A DNA stretch of 41,636 bases from a virus. Below are positions 1-6,953 of the stretch, piece by piece. The position numbers and the translations under genes are program-made. The stretch spans positions 1-41,636 of IMG/VR virus record IMGVR_UViG_3300025810_001415. One strand, 5' to 3'. The notes under the pieces were generated by a model. That model was given only the letters and a program-made list of their open reading frames with translations. It ran no database searches and was not told the DNA's origin. The stretch's first letter is position 1, and every line of letters starts with the position of its first letter.

Positions 1-153
1 CAAGCAATCAGCATCAACATCCAAATGCTTGGTAATCTCTACATCAACAGCAAGTTTACGATGCCGTGGCAACCAATATTTTTTAGCAAACCAAAGTGCT
101 TCAGTAACTACCGCACGTTCTTTTTTAGTACCGCCAATTACGCTGTACAACAT
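1..153 (-). CDS. Hypothetical protein, N-terminal part, runs off window
   Basis: The first 51 codons are open to the window edge and start MLYSVIGGTKKERA. The ATG overlaps the upstream gene's stop as TAATG, so it is probably translated by coupling. The fragment is basic and I see no recognisable motif. The C-terminus lies outside the window and no function can be assigned. Confidence 0.6.
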   Translation of the reverse strand, partial: MLYSVIGGTKKERAVVTEALWFAKKYWLPRHRKLAVDVEITKHLDVDADCL

Positions 154-356
154 TACCAAATTACCTCTTCAGTTACAATCATACGGCGACCTAAGTTCTG
201 TTCAACACAGTTTTCAGTGTAGGTTTTTACAGCACCGTCGTCATACATCACAGTGACGAGAGTTTCGCCTTCTGCATCATCATGTATAGAAGTGATTTCA
301 CCTTTTGCAGTGTAATCGCTGTACTGTCGAATAATTCCCATTCCAACTTCAAACAT
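153..356 (-). CDS. Hypothetical 67-aa protein
   Basis: Starts MFEVGMGIIRQYSDY. I chose this ATG over an in-frame one 13 codons upstream because AAGAGG lies just before it and because it overlaps the upstream stop as TAATG. The short beta-rich pattern (GEITSIHDDAEG, VTVMYDDGAVKTY) suggests a small SH3-like or KOW-like barrel, but that is a weak impression. It is the second gene of a three-gene early operon that begins at the promoter near 524-552. No function is recognised. Confidence 0.65.
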   Translation of the reverse strand: MFEVGMGIIRQYSDYTAKGEITSIHDDAEGETLVTVMYDDGAVKTYTENCVEQNLGRRMIVTEEVIW

Positions 357-499
357 TATTGAACCTCTTTTGCAAGTTTTGCGATATCGGACCAAGTAGT
401 AGCGGATTGTTTAGCAACACTTTGCTTAACTGCTTTTAACTGGTCTGCTTTGGACATTGCGTCGAACATTTGATTTAGATAAACTTGATATGCTGTCAT
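356..499 (-). CDS. Hypothetical 47-aa protein, first gene of an early operon
   Basis: Reads MTAYQVYLNQMFDAMSKADQ and ends KLAKEVQ; it looks like a single alpha-helical module. GGAG precedes the ATG by a few bases, and a consensus-like promoter sits about 25 bp further upstream. Its stop overlaps the next start as TAATG. The small size and strong promoter fit an early host-takeover gene, which is inference only. Confidence 0.6.
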   Translation of the reverse strand: MTAYQVYLNQMFDAMSKADQLKAVKQSVAKQSATTWSDIAKLAKEVQ

Positions 500-523
500 G
501 TTGTTTTCTCCGTCTACATATAT

Positions 524-552
524 AATGTAGCACCAAGACGTCTTATTGTCAA
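524..552 (-). promoter_or_regulatory. Host-like sigma70 promoter (TTGACA-17-TACATT)
   Basis: On the minus strand TTGACA (547-552) and TACATT (524-529) are separated by exactly 17 bp. It directs transcription toward the 47-aa gene at 499. The same GGTTGACA context recurs at other early promoters in the window. Confidence 0.7.
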
Positions 553-558
553 CCTTTT

Positions 559-669
559 TTAAAAAATAATTTTAATTGCAACAATAAAAGCGATGATAGG
601 AGCAATTAGTATTCCAACTTGTATTGCTCTCCACATCACTACAGCTTGTTCACCTTGCATCTTCTTCAT
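559..669 (-). CDS. Small membrane protein (36 aa)
   Basis: Reads MKKMQGEQAVVMWRAIQVGI and continues as one long hydrophobic helix ending AIKIIF. I chose this ATG because AAGGAT precedes it and because longer in-frame starts lie inside the upstream gene. It is a short cytoplasmic segment plus one predicted transmembrane helix. No family is recognised. The gene is shorter than usual, so the call is moderate. Confidence 0.45.
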   Translation of the reverse strand: MKKMQGEQAVVMWRAIQVGILIAPIIAFIVAIKIIF

Positions 670-673
670 ATCC

Positions 674-1009
674 TTATTTAAGATAATGTGGTCCAGTCCA
701 GGCAACACTGTAGTTTTCAAAAATGTTACCACGAGCAGCGTTACGAGCAGGAGCATTCCAGCCAGCGGCTTTTAGAATGTCGCCTTTACGAAACTTTTTG
801 TCTGTGTCCGTGTTAACAATGAACCCCCAAACGCTGTTTTCTTTGATGATCTTGATATACTTGTTACCATACTTGACTTCTATGATATCATCAAAGTTAT
901 CAACTTTTTCTTTGAAATATCCACTAAGTGGTTCACGACCGTTGCGAGTAGCAAAACGAATAAAGTCTGTTTTAATAGTCTGAACCAGTGTTTCGATTTC
1001 TTTTTGCAT
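674..1009 (-). CDS. Hypothetical 111-aa phage protein
   Basis: Starts MQKEIETLVQTIKTDFIRFA; GGAG lies 8 nt before the ATG. An in-frame GTG three codons earlier is less likely. The sequence has helix-strand alternation with a possible small beta domain (VKYGNKYIKIIKENSVWGFI). A strong early promoter sits just upstream (1044-1072). No enzyme motif or known domain is recognised. It is transcribed divergently from the oxygenase gene at 1094. Confidence 0.7.
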   Translation of the reverse strand: MQKEIETLVQTIKTDFIRFATRNGREPLSGYFKEKVDNFDDIIEVKYGNKYIKIIKENSVWGFIVNTDTDKKFRKGDILKAAGWNAPARNAARGNIFENYSVAWTGPHYLK

Positions 1010-1043
1010 CAGTATCACTCCGTTTTTCTCAACTTACACTTAT

Positions 1044-1072
1044 AATATAAAGTAAGATGTCTCGAATGTCAA
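1044..1072 (-). promoter_or_regulatory. Host-like sigma70 promoter (TTGACA-17-TATATT)
   Basis: TTGACA (1067-1072) and TATATT (1044-1049) on the minus strand are 17 bp apart. It drives the 111-aa gene at 1009 and lies back to back with a T4-type late box for the plus-strand gene at 1094. Confidence 0.8.
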
Positions 1073-1080
1073 GAGTTTTT

Positions 1081-1088
1081 TATAAATA
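1081..1088 (+). promoter_or_regulatory. T4-type late promoter box, leaderless arrangement
   Basis: A perfect TATAAATA lies exactly 5 nt before the ATG at 1094. In T4 the box occupies about -13 to -6, which puts the predicted +1 on the A of the ATG. Confidence 0.75.
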
Positions 1089-1093
1089 TTTTT

Positions 1094-1618
1094 ATGAAAT
1101 ATAGAATAAAAGATGCATATGAACCATTAAATCAACATTCTACTATTCGGTCTACCATACAAGAGTACATAGAATCTGCAGGTAGTGATTTTTTTGACTT
1201 TAACGCCTTAAGAGGCTTTGGCAAAGGTATAATTCCTACAGAAATATTAAACCAAGATCCAGTTATTAAACAGATTCTAGATAACACTCCATGTAATATG
1301 GGAGGTATGGTCTTTCACATGAATCCCTGGACTTGTTATGAATGGCACTGTGATGGTATACGAGGTTGTGCAATTAATATGCTAATCAAAGGTCAAGGAC
1401 ATACTTATTTTGGAAATAAGATAAACAAATATCTTCATCAGATTGATGAGCTGGTGTATGAACCTAATCAACTGTATTTGTTTAACACCACTGTTGAGCA
1501 TACAATAATCAATGAACACCAAGAACGATGGATGTTATCTATCGGATTCGATAAAAGTGAAGAATCATTGGACTATCACGAATTACACGCTATGTGTCAA
1601 TCTTTAGGATTAGTTTAA
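1094..1618 (+). CDS. 2-oxoglutarate/Fe(II)-dependent oxygenase-like protein
   Basis: A 174-aa protein with the facial-triad pattern of a 2OG-Fe(II) dioxygenase fold. It has HxD in YEWHCDGIRGCAIN (about residues 82-95), a distal His in NTTVEHTII (about 137), and a following Arg in ERWMLSIGF that would bind the 2OG carboxylate. The spacing fits the double-stranded beta-helix family, near the aspartyl/prolyl hydroxylase group. The substrate is unknown. Similar enzymes are common in marine T4-like phages, where they may hydroxylate protein or nucleic acid. It has a leaderless late-promoter arrangement and no neighbour in the same transcript. Confidence 0.65.
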   Translation: MKYRIKDAYEPLNQHSTIRSTIQEYIESAGSDFFDFNALRGFGKGIIPTEILNQDPVIKQILDNTPCNMGGMVFHMNPWTCYEWHCDGIRGCAINMLIKGQGHTYFGNKINKYLHQIDELVYEPNQLYLFNTTVEHTIINEHQERWMLSIGFDKSEESLDYHELHAMCQSLGLV

Positions 1619-1722
1619 TACTATTCAAAAAGTCTTACCGGTTTTTTATAGATTTTGTGTTTTTTATGCTACAAAATAACGCACCATGAACTCTTACCAT
1701 AAGCGGATTTCAGCTGACTTTT

Positions 1723-1730
1723 TGTAAATA
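1723..1730 (+). promoter_or_regulatory. Probable T4-type late box
   Basis: TGTAAATA lies about 45 bp upstream of the membrane-protein ATG at 1776. The leader carries a small GTGT/ACAC hairpin and an AAGGAG ribosome site. The first base pair differs from TATAAATA, so the call is moderate. Confidence 0.5.
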
Positions 1731-1775
1731 TACTTGCGGGTGTAGTACACACGCATAATACAAGGAGTTGATACA

Positions 1776-2006
1776 ATGGAAATTATCAACAAAGTAAAAG
1801 GTTGGGCAGGTGCTCTTGCTGAAGTTGGCATTAGTATTGCGGCACTTATGATCGTAGTAGAAGTACTAGGTCTTGGTGCAATCCCATTCTTCCCTGAAGT
1901 TAGTGTAGTCGCAAATGTTAGCGGTATGCTAGCAACACTGGGTGCTGAAGGCCTAATGGGCTTGATTGCGATCTGGGTACTTTGGGGTATTTGGAACCGC
2001 AAGTAA
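1776..2006 (+). CDS. Small two-helix membrane protein
   Basis: A 76-aa protein with two hydrophobic segments (about residues 18-40 and 50-70) separated by a proline-rich turn (IPFFPEV), ending with a basic tail (WNRK). AAGGAG precedes the ATG. A late-type box lies upstream and a strong terminator follows, so it is a single-gene transcript. Size and topology would suit a class II holin, but no sequence feature proves this and it is not beside a lysin gene. Confidence 0.65.
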   Translation: MEIINKVKGWAGALAEVGISIAALMIVVEVLGLGAIPFFPEVSVVANVSGMLATLGAEGLMGLIAIWVLWGIWNRK

Positions 2007-2018
2007 TGTAAGTTCAGC

Positions 2019-2054
2019 AGGCTGAAAACCTCCAGGAAATCAGCCTCCTTTTTT
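2019..2054 (+). terminator. Rho-independent terminator
   Basis: AGGCTGA (2019-2025) pairs with TCAGCCT (2040-2046) and is followed by CC and six T. It ends the plus-strand membrane-protein transcript just before the convergent nuclease gene's stop at 2057. Confidence 0.75.
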
Positions 2055-2056
2055 AT

Positions 2057-2707
2057 TCAACTCCATTCCAAAAATGCATGTTGTACACTATTGCTAAGTT
2101 TTTCCAACTTTGGCAAATGACTCTGTGTTATTCTCATACTAAAGGTTTCAATATCTTCTGCACCTTTGCGTTCAAACACAATGCCATATCCTATTCTGTC
2201 ATACCCTCCAGGCTTAAACAGTTTTTCTAATGCAATACCTGTTTGTAGACTTTGCTGTACAGTTGATAACATGTGTTGTTGTGCAAAATTATAGGCATGT
2301 TCTAATTTTTGTTGTACACTAGAATGCCTAAAATCTACAATATTTTTGGATTTAACTGTGTTCAGATAATGTTTGTCATAAACCACAGTCAACCAAACTT
2401 TCATTTTTTTAGACAAGTGTGTTTGTGACCAACTTTGATTCAGCAAGTCTGATAGTGTTATAGTTCCAACAGTCCAATCTGTATTGTTTTTTACAATTTT
2501 GTTTCTGGACAACTTGTATTGGCTTTTGGTTTTCAATTCAAGTTCTAGTAGAGGAAAGTCAGACCCTTTGCCTGTGTTATAACCTCCTTGAAATTGACCA
2601 AGTTTGTCATGAAAGTAATTTCCGATAACAGTTGGTGATGTATCAGAATTTATCCAACTTGGCAAACTATCACCAACTTCGATTCCTTTTACTCGTGTTA
2701 TTTTCAT
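2057..2707 (-). CDS. MutH/Sau3AI-like restriction-fold endonuclease
   Basis: A 216-aa protein with the PD-(D/E)xK core of the MutH/Sau3AI group. The segment GSDFPLLELELKTKS (about residues 48-62) has the Asp followed by ExK at MutH-like spacing. MutH cuts hemimethylated GATC; Sau3AI-type enzymes restrict GATC. Its target here is unknown. The ATG overlaps the HNH gene's stop as ATGA, and that gene is coupled to a DGQH/ParB-like gene, giving a three-gene nuclease cassette. There is no cognate methylase in the window, so it may act on host DNA or on modified DNA. Confidence 0.6.
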   Translation of the reverse strand: MKITRVKGIEVGDSLPSWINSDTSPTVIGNYFHDKLGQFQGGYNTGKGSDFPLLELELKTKSQYKLSRNKIVKNNTDWTVGTITLSDLLNQSWSQTHLSKKMKVWLTVVYDKHYLNTVKSKNIVDFRHSSVQQKLEHAYNFAQQHMLSTVQQSLQTGIALEKLFKPGGYDRIGYGIVFERKGAEDIETFSMRITQSHLPKLEKLSNSVQHAFLEWS

Positions 2708-3153
2708 TGTCTTGTTCCTAGATAATCTTTTTCTTTGTAGCTTTTGATCATGTGACAACGACAGCACAGTGTATTGATGTTTTCTGCTGTGTCTGCTCCA
2801 CCCTGACTTTTCAAGTGAATATGGTCTCCATGCATTACACCACGTGCTACACGCAGTTGATGATATGGATCCTCAATTGAAATGATCTCAGGATCTTCAC
2901 GTGGATCATAACCACAAGTGTTACATTCCCAACCTCTGTAGAAAGTGTGTGGACGTTCTGGTTTACCCATGCCACCGTATTCTACACATTCCAGTTGATG
3001 CTCTTCACATAAAATGTTTCCGCCGGGTCCATCGAATATACTCAAATCATTATCACAATCTTCAAGCATACACTTAGCACCACGTCGATATTGCTCACGT
3101 AGTATTCCCGGACTTTTCATCTTACGGTTGTTTTTGTCTAACAATTTAGCCAT
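2704..3153 (-). CDS. HNH endonuclease with zinc-binding cysteines
   Basis: A 149-aa protein. The C-terminal HNH motif is HGDHIHLKSQGGADTAENIN followed by TLCCRCHMIKSY (about residues 108-141), with the expected catalytic His, the Asn and paired CxxC knuckles. Additional Cys pairs (CMLEDC, CNTCG) suggest a structural zinc site. The ATG overlaps the upstream stop as TAATG, which decides the start. It could be a homing-type nuclease or the partner of the MutH-like enzyme downstream; coupling to both neighbours favours a shared role. Confidence 0.75.
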   Translation of the reverse strand: MAKLLDKNNRKMKSPGILREQYRRGAKCMLEDCDNDLSIFDGPGGNILCEEHQLECVEYGGMGKPERPHTFYRGWECNTCGYDPREDPEIISIEDPYHQLRVARGVMHGDHIHLKSQGGADTAENINTLCCRCHMIKSYKEKDYLGTRQ

Positions 3154-4292
3154 TAGTCCCACAAGTCCTCTTTAGAAACTGTGAAGCCATTGTTTGGTGT
3201 GTAATTAGGAGTTTTAAGATTTGTACTTTTGCGTAATTGTGCAATCAAGAACGGAAGCCCTGTACGCATCTCTGTAGTAAACCCCCGTACACCCCAATCG
3301 TTGTAGCTTTCTGGGTTAGCTTTTGCATACCAGCTTTCGTATGCCATTTTAACTTTATCCCAAAACATTCCGTTAGGCGAAAAGTCTGCTTCAAAGAAGT
3401 CTTTGGTAAACTCTACAAACTCTTTTACATAATCGTCGTCTACTGTAATTCCTTGTTCATAGCACAAGTTAAAGTACTCAAACAACTGCCTTGCTTCTTT
3501 AGCATCAACTGGACGTTTTGCATTTAAGCGAGTCCAGTAGTCTGCAAACATACGAGTTACTTCTGGATTTTTACGTGTTTTCAGGCTCTTGCTCATTGTA
3601 GTATCTGCAAGCAATGTAAATGCACCTGTTTCGTCGTCGTCACCAAACTTGCTGTTAGTAGCAAACAAGTCTGCGTCACGGAAGTAGTCATTTTTCTTTG
3701 CAGTGTCTACCCATTCTTGGTCTGTTGCACCATCAACTTTAACACCATAAACCATTTGCTTGTATGTGTCGATAAAGTCTAGTGGTTGTTTTGCATCGCC
3801 ATTCAACAAAATAAAGTTACGACGAATTTCAAGTTTTTGACTTGTGCAGTACACAACAATTGGTATTTCACATGCCTTTAAGCGATCACCAAATACTTTA
3901 GTGGCTAAAATATAAAGTGCTAGCGCAGTGTGCTGGCCATCCCAAGCCACATAATTTCCATCCTCATTTACATAAACTTGGATAGCCATGACCATTGTTT
4001 CTCGGAAATTTTGTAAAATTTCTAGTATGTGACGCATATTAGGCTGTCGTTGCATACTAGCATCAATAATGATTTTGTCCAGCGCAGTCATCTGTGCTTT
4101 ACACAGTTGTAAATCGCTAAACTTTTTCCATTTTGAATTTTTGCGTTTAAATTCGGATACCATTTGATCTAGCTGTGCAGCGAAAAATGGTGCCTTTTCT
4201 AGTGCTTCGTTTAATCGTTCTTGTAGTGTGACAAAGTTAGATGCACTAGTTTCATATTCTTTGTTCACACGGGTTGCGTATGATAGTTCCAT
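3153..4292 (-). CDS. ParB/DGQHR-like nuclease-domain protein
   Basis: A 379-aa protein. Residues about 80-165 resemble the ParB N-terminal/sulfiredoxin-like fold, with a central WDGQHTALALYI motif after a predicted strand (YVAWDGQH). This resembles the DGQHR motif of DndB-like proteins, which sense or regulate DNA phosphorothioation, and the box of ParB-type nucleases. The rest is helical and has no recognised domain. It is the first gene of the HNH and MutH-like cassette, with AAGGAAAA before the ATG and an early promoter at 4375-4403. Its function is not established; the motif assignment is moderate. Confidence 0.55.
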   Translation of the reverse strand: MELSYATRVNKEYETSASNFVTLQERLNEALEKAPFFAAQLDQMVSEFKRKNSKWKKFSDLQLCKAQMTALDKIIIDASMQRQPNMRHILEILQNFRETMVMAIQVYVNEDGNYVAWDGQHTALALYILATKVFGDRLKACEIPIVVYCTSQKLEIRRNFILLNGDAKQPLDFIDTYKQMVYGVKVDGATDQEWVDTAKKNDYFRDADLFATNSKFGDDDETGAFTLLADTTMSKSLKTRKNPEVTRMFADYWTRLNAKRPVDAKEARQLFEYFNLCYEQGITVDDDYVKEFVEFTKDFFEADFSPNGMFWDKVKMAYESWYAKANPESYNDWGVRGFTTEMRTGLPFLIAQLRKSTNLKTPNYTPNNGFTVSKEDLWD

Positions 4293-4374
4293 TTACTTTT
4301 CCTTGTGTTGCGGCTTCCAGCCTATATCGGACCTACTCGTCCTAGTTTTCGTAAACGTTATTGCTTACATTAAT

Positions 4375-4403
4375 TACATAGCATATTTTTTATTAGATGT
4401 CAA
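4375..4403 (-). promoter_or_regulatory. Host-like promoter overlapping an upstream stop codon
   Basis: TTGACA (4398-4403), a 17-bp spacer, and TATGTA (4375-4380). The TGA inside TTGACA is the stop codon of the 95-aa gene at 4400. It would drive the ParB-like, HNH and MutH-like cassette with a leader of about 75 nt. Confidence 0.65.
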
Positions 4404-4687
4404 CCTTTTTTGTGTTTATCAACAAGGTCTTTAAGGGCACCTTCGACACGACTGGGATAGTCGCCAAGATAGGTTCCGGCTTGTAAGTCATCAACAGTAA
4501 TAAAGTGCTTGTGAAAATGATCAATGTCATCCCATCTCTCCAACATAGTTTTGCCCATAGCGTCAAAGAACGCATCGCTGAGTATAGGTTCATCTTTTTT
4601 GTAGTACGCATACGATGCCATGAGATACCATGGCACCATCATGTTTATGTTTTCAGCAAATATTTTAGCTGCATTATCGTCTAACAT
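4400..4687 (-). CDS. Hypothetical 95-aa protein resembling NAD-ligase N-terminal region
   Basis: The segment YLMASYAYYKKDEPILSDAFFDAM (about residues 20-44) resembles the Ia/adenylation entry of NAD-dependent DNA ligases (YxYYxxDxPxxSDxxYD), but no KxDG active site follows. It is therefore not a ligase by itself. It overlaps its upstream neighbour by 7 nt and its stop lies inside the next promoter. The role is unknown; similar short proteins are common in T4-like phages. Confidence 0.6.
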   Translation of the reverse strand: MLDDNAAKIFAENINMMVPWYLMASYAYYKKDEPILSDAFFDAMGKTMLERWDDIDHFHKHFITVDDLQAGTYLGDYPSRVEGALKDLVDKHKKG

Positions 4688-4932
4688 GAGTATCCAAGAT
4701 CACGCAACATCTCTTGAGCCATGCTTACATCTTCTTCAGCCTTGACTCCTTCCATTTCCATTATTATCATTATAACAAGTGTATCAAGTTCCTGTTGACG
4801 GAATCGAGGCAGGCTGTCTCTAAATGCTTGTAAATCTTCAGCCCTGTCATAACTCCAAATCTTATTCAGCATTTGTACCTGTTGTGGAGTTAGATCATCT
4901 AATGTAACATGAACGCCTTCTTCTTGTGACAT
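4681..4932 (-). CDS. Hypothetical 83-aa acidic helical protein
   Basis: Starts MSQEEGVHVTLDDLTPQQVQ; AGGAG precedes the ATG. It is acidic and predicted largely helical, with no known motif. It lies in an early-type operon and overlaps the next gene by 7 nt. Confidence 0.65.
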   Translation of the reverse strand: MSQEEGVHVTLDDLTPQQVQMLNKIWSYDRAEDLQAFRDSLPRFRQQELDTLVIMIIMEMEGVKAEEDVSMAQEMLRDLGYSC

Positions 4933-4940
4933 GCGGTCTC

Positions 4941-5177
4941 CTATTGATTGCGTGATGTACGAAATACAGGCTTGCTTAACGTAACACCATAGTATTCTTC
5001 AAATGCTGCCAACCGCTTCTTGCCAACCATTGGTATGCGCTGGATTTCGTCTACTGTGATGGGATTATCTTTAAAGTGTTCAGCAATGCGTCTGCCAGTC
5101 ATGTAAATTAATCCACCTGGATAATCGCCCTCGTCAAAGCGTTTTTCCATCATATCTAAAAGTTCATTACCTGTCAT
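4941..5177 (-). CDS. Hypothetical 78-aa protein with helix-hairpin-helix-like segment
   Basis: The C-terminal part ITVDEIQRIPMVGKKRLAAF (about residues 40-59) resembles a helix-hairpin-helix DNA-binding motif (hxxhxGhGxxxA). GAGGAAAT precedes the ATG. Neighbours are small early genes. DNA binding is a plausible inference but not certain. Confidence 0.6.
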   Translation of the reverse strand: MTGNELLDMMEKRFDEGDYPGGLIYMTGRRIAEHFKDNPITVDEIQRIPMVGKKRLAAFEEYYGVTLSKPVFRTSRNQ

Positions 5178-5203
5178 TGATATTTCCTCTGTTATAGTTT
5201 TAT

Positions 5204-5413
5204 TTACACACTCAGAGGCCCTTTAAAGTTGCGAATACGTTCGTTGGCTTGTTCTTGTTCCCATTCAGCAACCTTATCCCAACTACGACACATAGCCCAT
5301 TTGCCGCTGTTTGACATTTCAGCGTGACGCTTACGAGCTTGTTTTTCTGTTAATCCTGACATGTAAAAGTAGTCTGGATTCTCTCCGTAATTACGTGCTT
5401 CAACTGCCCACAT
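5204..5413 (-). CDS. Hypothetical 69-aa protein, first gene of an early operon
   Basis: Starts MWAVEARNYGENPDYFYMSG. The start is set by AAGGAG just upstream; an in-frame ATG 14 codons earlier overlaps the -10 region and is rejected. It is rich in charged and aromatic residues (HAEMSNSGKWAMCRSWDKVAEW). It directly follows a TTGACA-17-TATATT promoter. No family is recognised. Confidence 0.65.
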   Translation of the reverse strand: MWAVEARNYGENPDYFYMSGLTEKQARKRHAEMSNSGKWAMCRSWDKVAEWEQEQANERIRNFKGPLSV

Positions 5414-5442
5414 AGCGAACTCCTTTTCTAACTTACATATAC

Positions 5443-5471
5443 AATATAGCATCAAGATGTCTTACTGTCAA
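5443..5471 (-). promoter_or_regulatory. Host-like sigma70 promoter (TTGACA-17-TATATT)
   Basis: TTGACA (5466-5471) and TATATT (5443-5448) with a 17-bp spacer, serving the 69-aa gene at 5413 and probably the genes down to 4400. The spacer (AAGACATCTTGATGC) closely resembles that of the promoter at 524-552 (AAGACGTCTTGGTGC), suggesting a duplicated promoter. Confidence 0.8.
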
Positions 5472-5511
5472 CCTTTTCTTTAAGTTACACTTTAATATTT
5501 TACGATTTTAC

Positions 5512-5519
5512 GTTAAATA
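5512..5519 (+). promoter_or_regulatory. Probable T4-type late box
   Basis: GTTAAATA lies 40 bp upstream of the ATG at 5560 on the plus strand. It is close to the late-box variants found elsewhere in the window. Confidence 0.5.
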
Positions 5520-5559
5520 CGTATAGTACTTCTTGTACTAGTGAGTGAGAGTGAAAAAT

Positions 5560-6036
5560 ATGATTGATCCGATTACAGCAATCGGTGCTGCCACAGCGGC
5601 TTTTAACGGAATTAAAAGTGCTATCAGTACTGGTAAAGATATTCAGTCTATGACCAGCCAACTTGGTTCATGGGCCAAAGCTATCAGTGATTTGGATTTT
5701 GCCCACAAGAAGGCAGAAAATCCACCTTGGTACAAGTCTCTAGGAACAGACGTTCAAAAAAATGCTATGGAAGTCTGGATACAAAAGAAAAAAGCGCAAG
5801 ACATGCGTGAAGAACTAAGAAGTTATATCAGTTTATACTACGGACCAAGTAGCTGGGACGAAATTGTAGCTATCGAAGCACAGATGCGCAAAGAACAAAA
5901 AGAAGCAGTTTATGCCGCACAAGAACGCAAAGAAGCAATCATAGCTTGGGTAGTAGGTTTATTTGCTGCTATGATAGCTATAGCTATATTAGGAGCAGGT
6001 ATTTGGCTTATTGGTAAAGGCCAAGGACGCTGGTAA
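5560..6036 (+). CDS. Hypothetical membrane-anchored phage protein
   Basis: A 158-aa protein. The small-residue-rich N-terminus (MIDPITAIGAATAAFNGIKS) is followed by a charged helical middle and one C-terminal transmembrane helix (about residues 128-152, AAMIAIAILGAGIWLIG). I preferred the ATG at 5560 to a GTG at 5545 because GAGAG precedes it. A late-type box lies upstream, suggesting a virion or late membrane role. I recognise no enzyme motif. It is an isolated plus-strand gene between minus-strand blocks. Confidence 0.65.
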   Translation: MIDPITAIGAATAAFNGIKSAISTGKDIQSMTSQLGSWAKAISDLDFAHKKAENPPWYKSLGTDVQKNAMEVWIQKKKAQDMREELRSYISLYYGPSSWDEIVAIEAQMRKEQKEAVYAAQERKEAIIAWVVGLFAAMIAIAILGAGIWLIGKGQGRW

Positions 6037-6038
6037 TT

Positions 6039-6953
6039 TTATAAGTTATTAAGTTCTATTAGAGTAGCACTCAAGTTGATTTCTGGATCTGCAACCTGTG
6101 TGTGCTTGACCATACTGTTTCTAATAACAATAACAGCTTCGTCTTGCTTGTCCTCTGTGTCGCCAAAGAACTCTACATTGCGATACAACCAACGATACAT
6201 TTCTTCATATTCATCAGTTCTACAGTTTGCAATAATAAGTTTTCGAGCTTCACGCACTTGACCTGCTTTGAACAGCTCTACCATTTTGATACGCCAGCCT
6301 GTGTCTTGATCACTTTGCTCTGCTTGCTTTAGTTCACCATCAACAACTGCCATTTGCACATTGTTGATAGTTTTACGCAAGTCTGGATATGTTGCACGAA
6401 CGAAACTGTCCAGTGTGTCTAGTTCAAACTGTGTGTTGTTTTCAATTAGTATCTCTGCAATACGTGCAGTAAACTCATTGGTGTCCAAACTTGTAATATG
6501 AAAACCTTGACATCTTGAATGCAGTGCTGGAATAATCTTGTTGGGATAATTACAAGTGAGAATAAAACGCACACTTTGATGATACTGTTCCATAACACCA
6601 CGCAGTGCCGCTTGACCTTCTGCTGAGATATAATCAGCCTCATCAAGCAAGATAACTTTATAATCACCCCAAGGCATAGTTTCACTGAAGTTTGTAATCT
6701 TACGTCTGATCAAATCAACACCGTTGTCACGACTTGCGTTGATTAACAGTACATCAGCATCTTGTACACCCAAGTCATTGATAAGAACTTTTGCCAGTGT
6801 AGTTTTGCCTGTACCAGCACTACCACTAAACAGCAAGTGCGGAATACCGCCATCAGCAATCCAAGTTTTTACTTGATGCTTTTGTGCTTCATCTTTGAAA
6901 ACGTATTCATCTACAGTTTTAGGACGATACTTTTCTACCCAAATATCTTTCAT
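6039..6953 (-). CDS. 44: Sliding-clamp loader ATPase, T4 gp44 type
   Basis: A 304-aa AAA+ protein that loads the sliding clamp on DNA for the replisome. In T4 the clamp is also a transcription activator at late promoters. Visible motifs: an N-terminal WVEKYRPKTVDEYVF signature, Walker A GSAGTGKTTLAK (about residues 44-55), Walker B VILLDEADYIS, sensor 1 RFILTCNYPNKI, and the SRC box HSRCQGF. Length matches T4 gp44. The ATG overlaps the subtilase stop as TAATG; GAGG precedes it, and its own TTGACA/TATAAT promoter lies inside the subtilase gene. The partner gp62 and clamp gp45 are not in the window. Confidence 0.93.
   Translation of the reverse strand: MKDIWVEKYRPKTVDEYVFKDEAQKHQVKTWIADGGIPHLLFSGSAGTGKTTLAKVLINDLGVQDADVLLINASRDNGVDLIRRKITNFSETMPWGDYKVILLDEADYISAEGQAALRGVMEQYHQSVRFILTCNYPNKIIPALHSRCQGFHITSLDTNEFTARIAEILIENNTQFELDTLDSFVRATYPDLRKTINNVQMAVVDGELKQAEQSDQDTGWRIKMVELFKAGQVREARKLIIANCRTDEYEEMYRWLYRNVEFFGDTEDKQDEAVIVIRNSMVKHTQVADPEINLSATLIELNNL

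Noticed and set aside
559-756. Longer version (65 aa) of the small membrane protein
   Set aside because: The extension lies inside the upstream gene; the ATG at 669 with AAGGAT fits better.
4400-4687. NAD-dependent DNA ligase
   Set aside because: Only the N-terminal YxYYxxDxPxxSD-like segment is present; there is no KxDG nucleotidyl-transfer motif.
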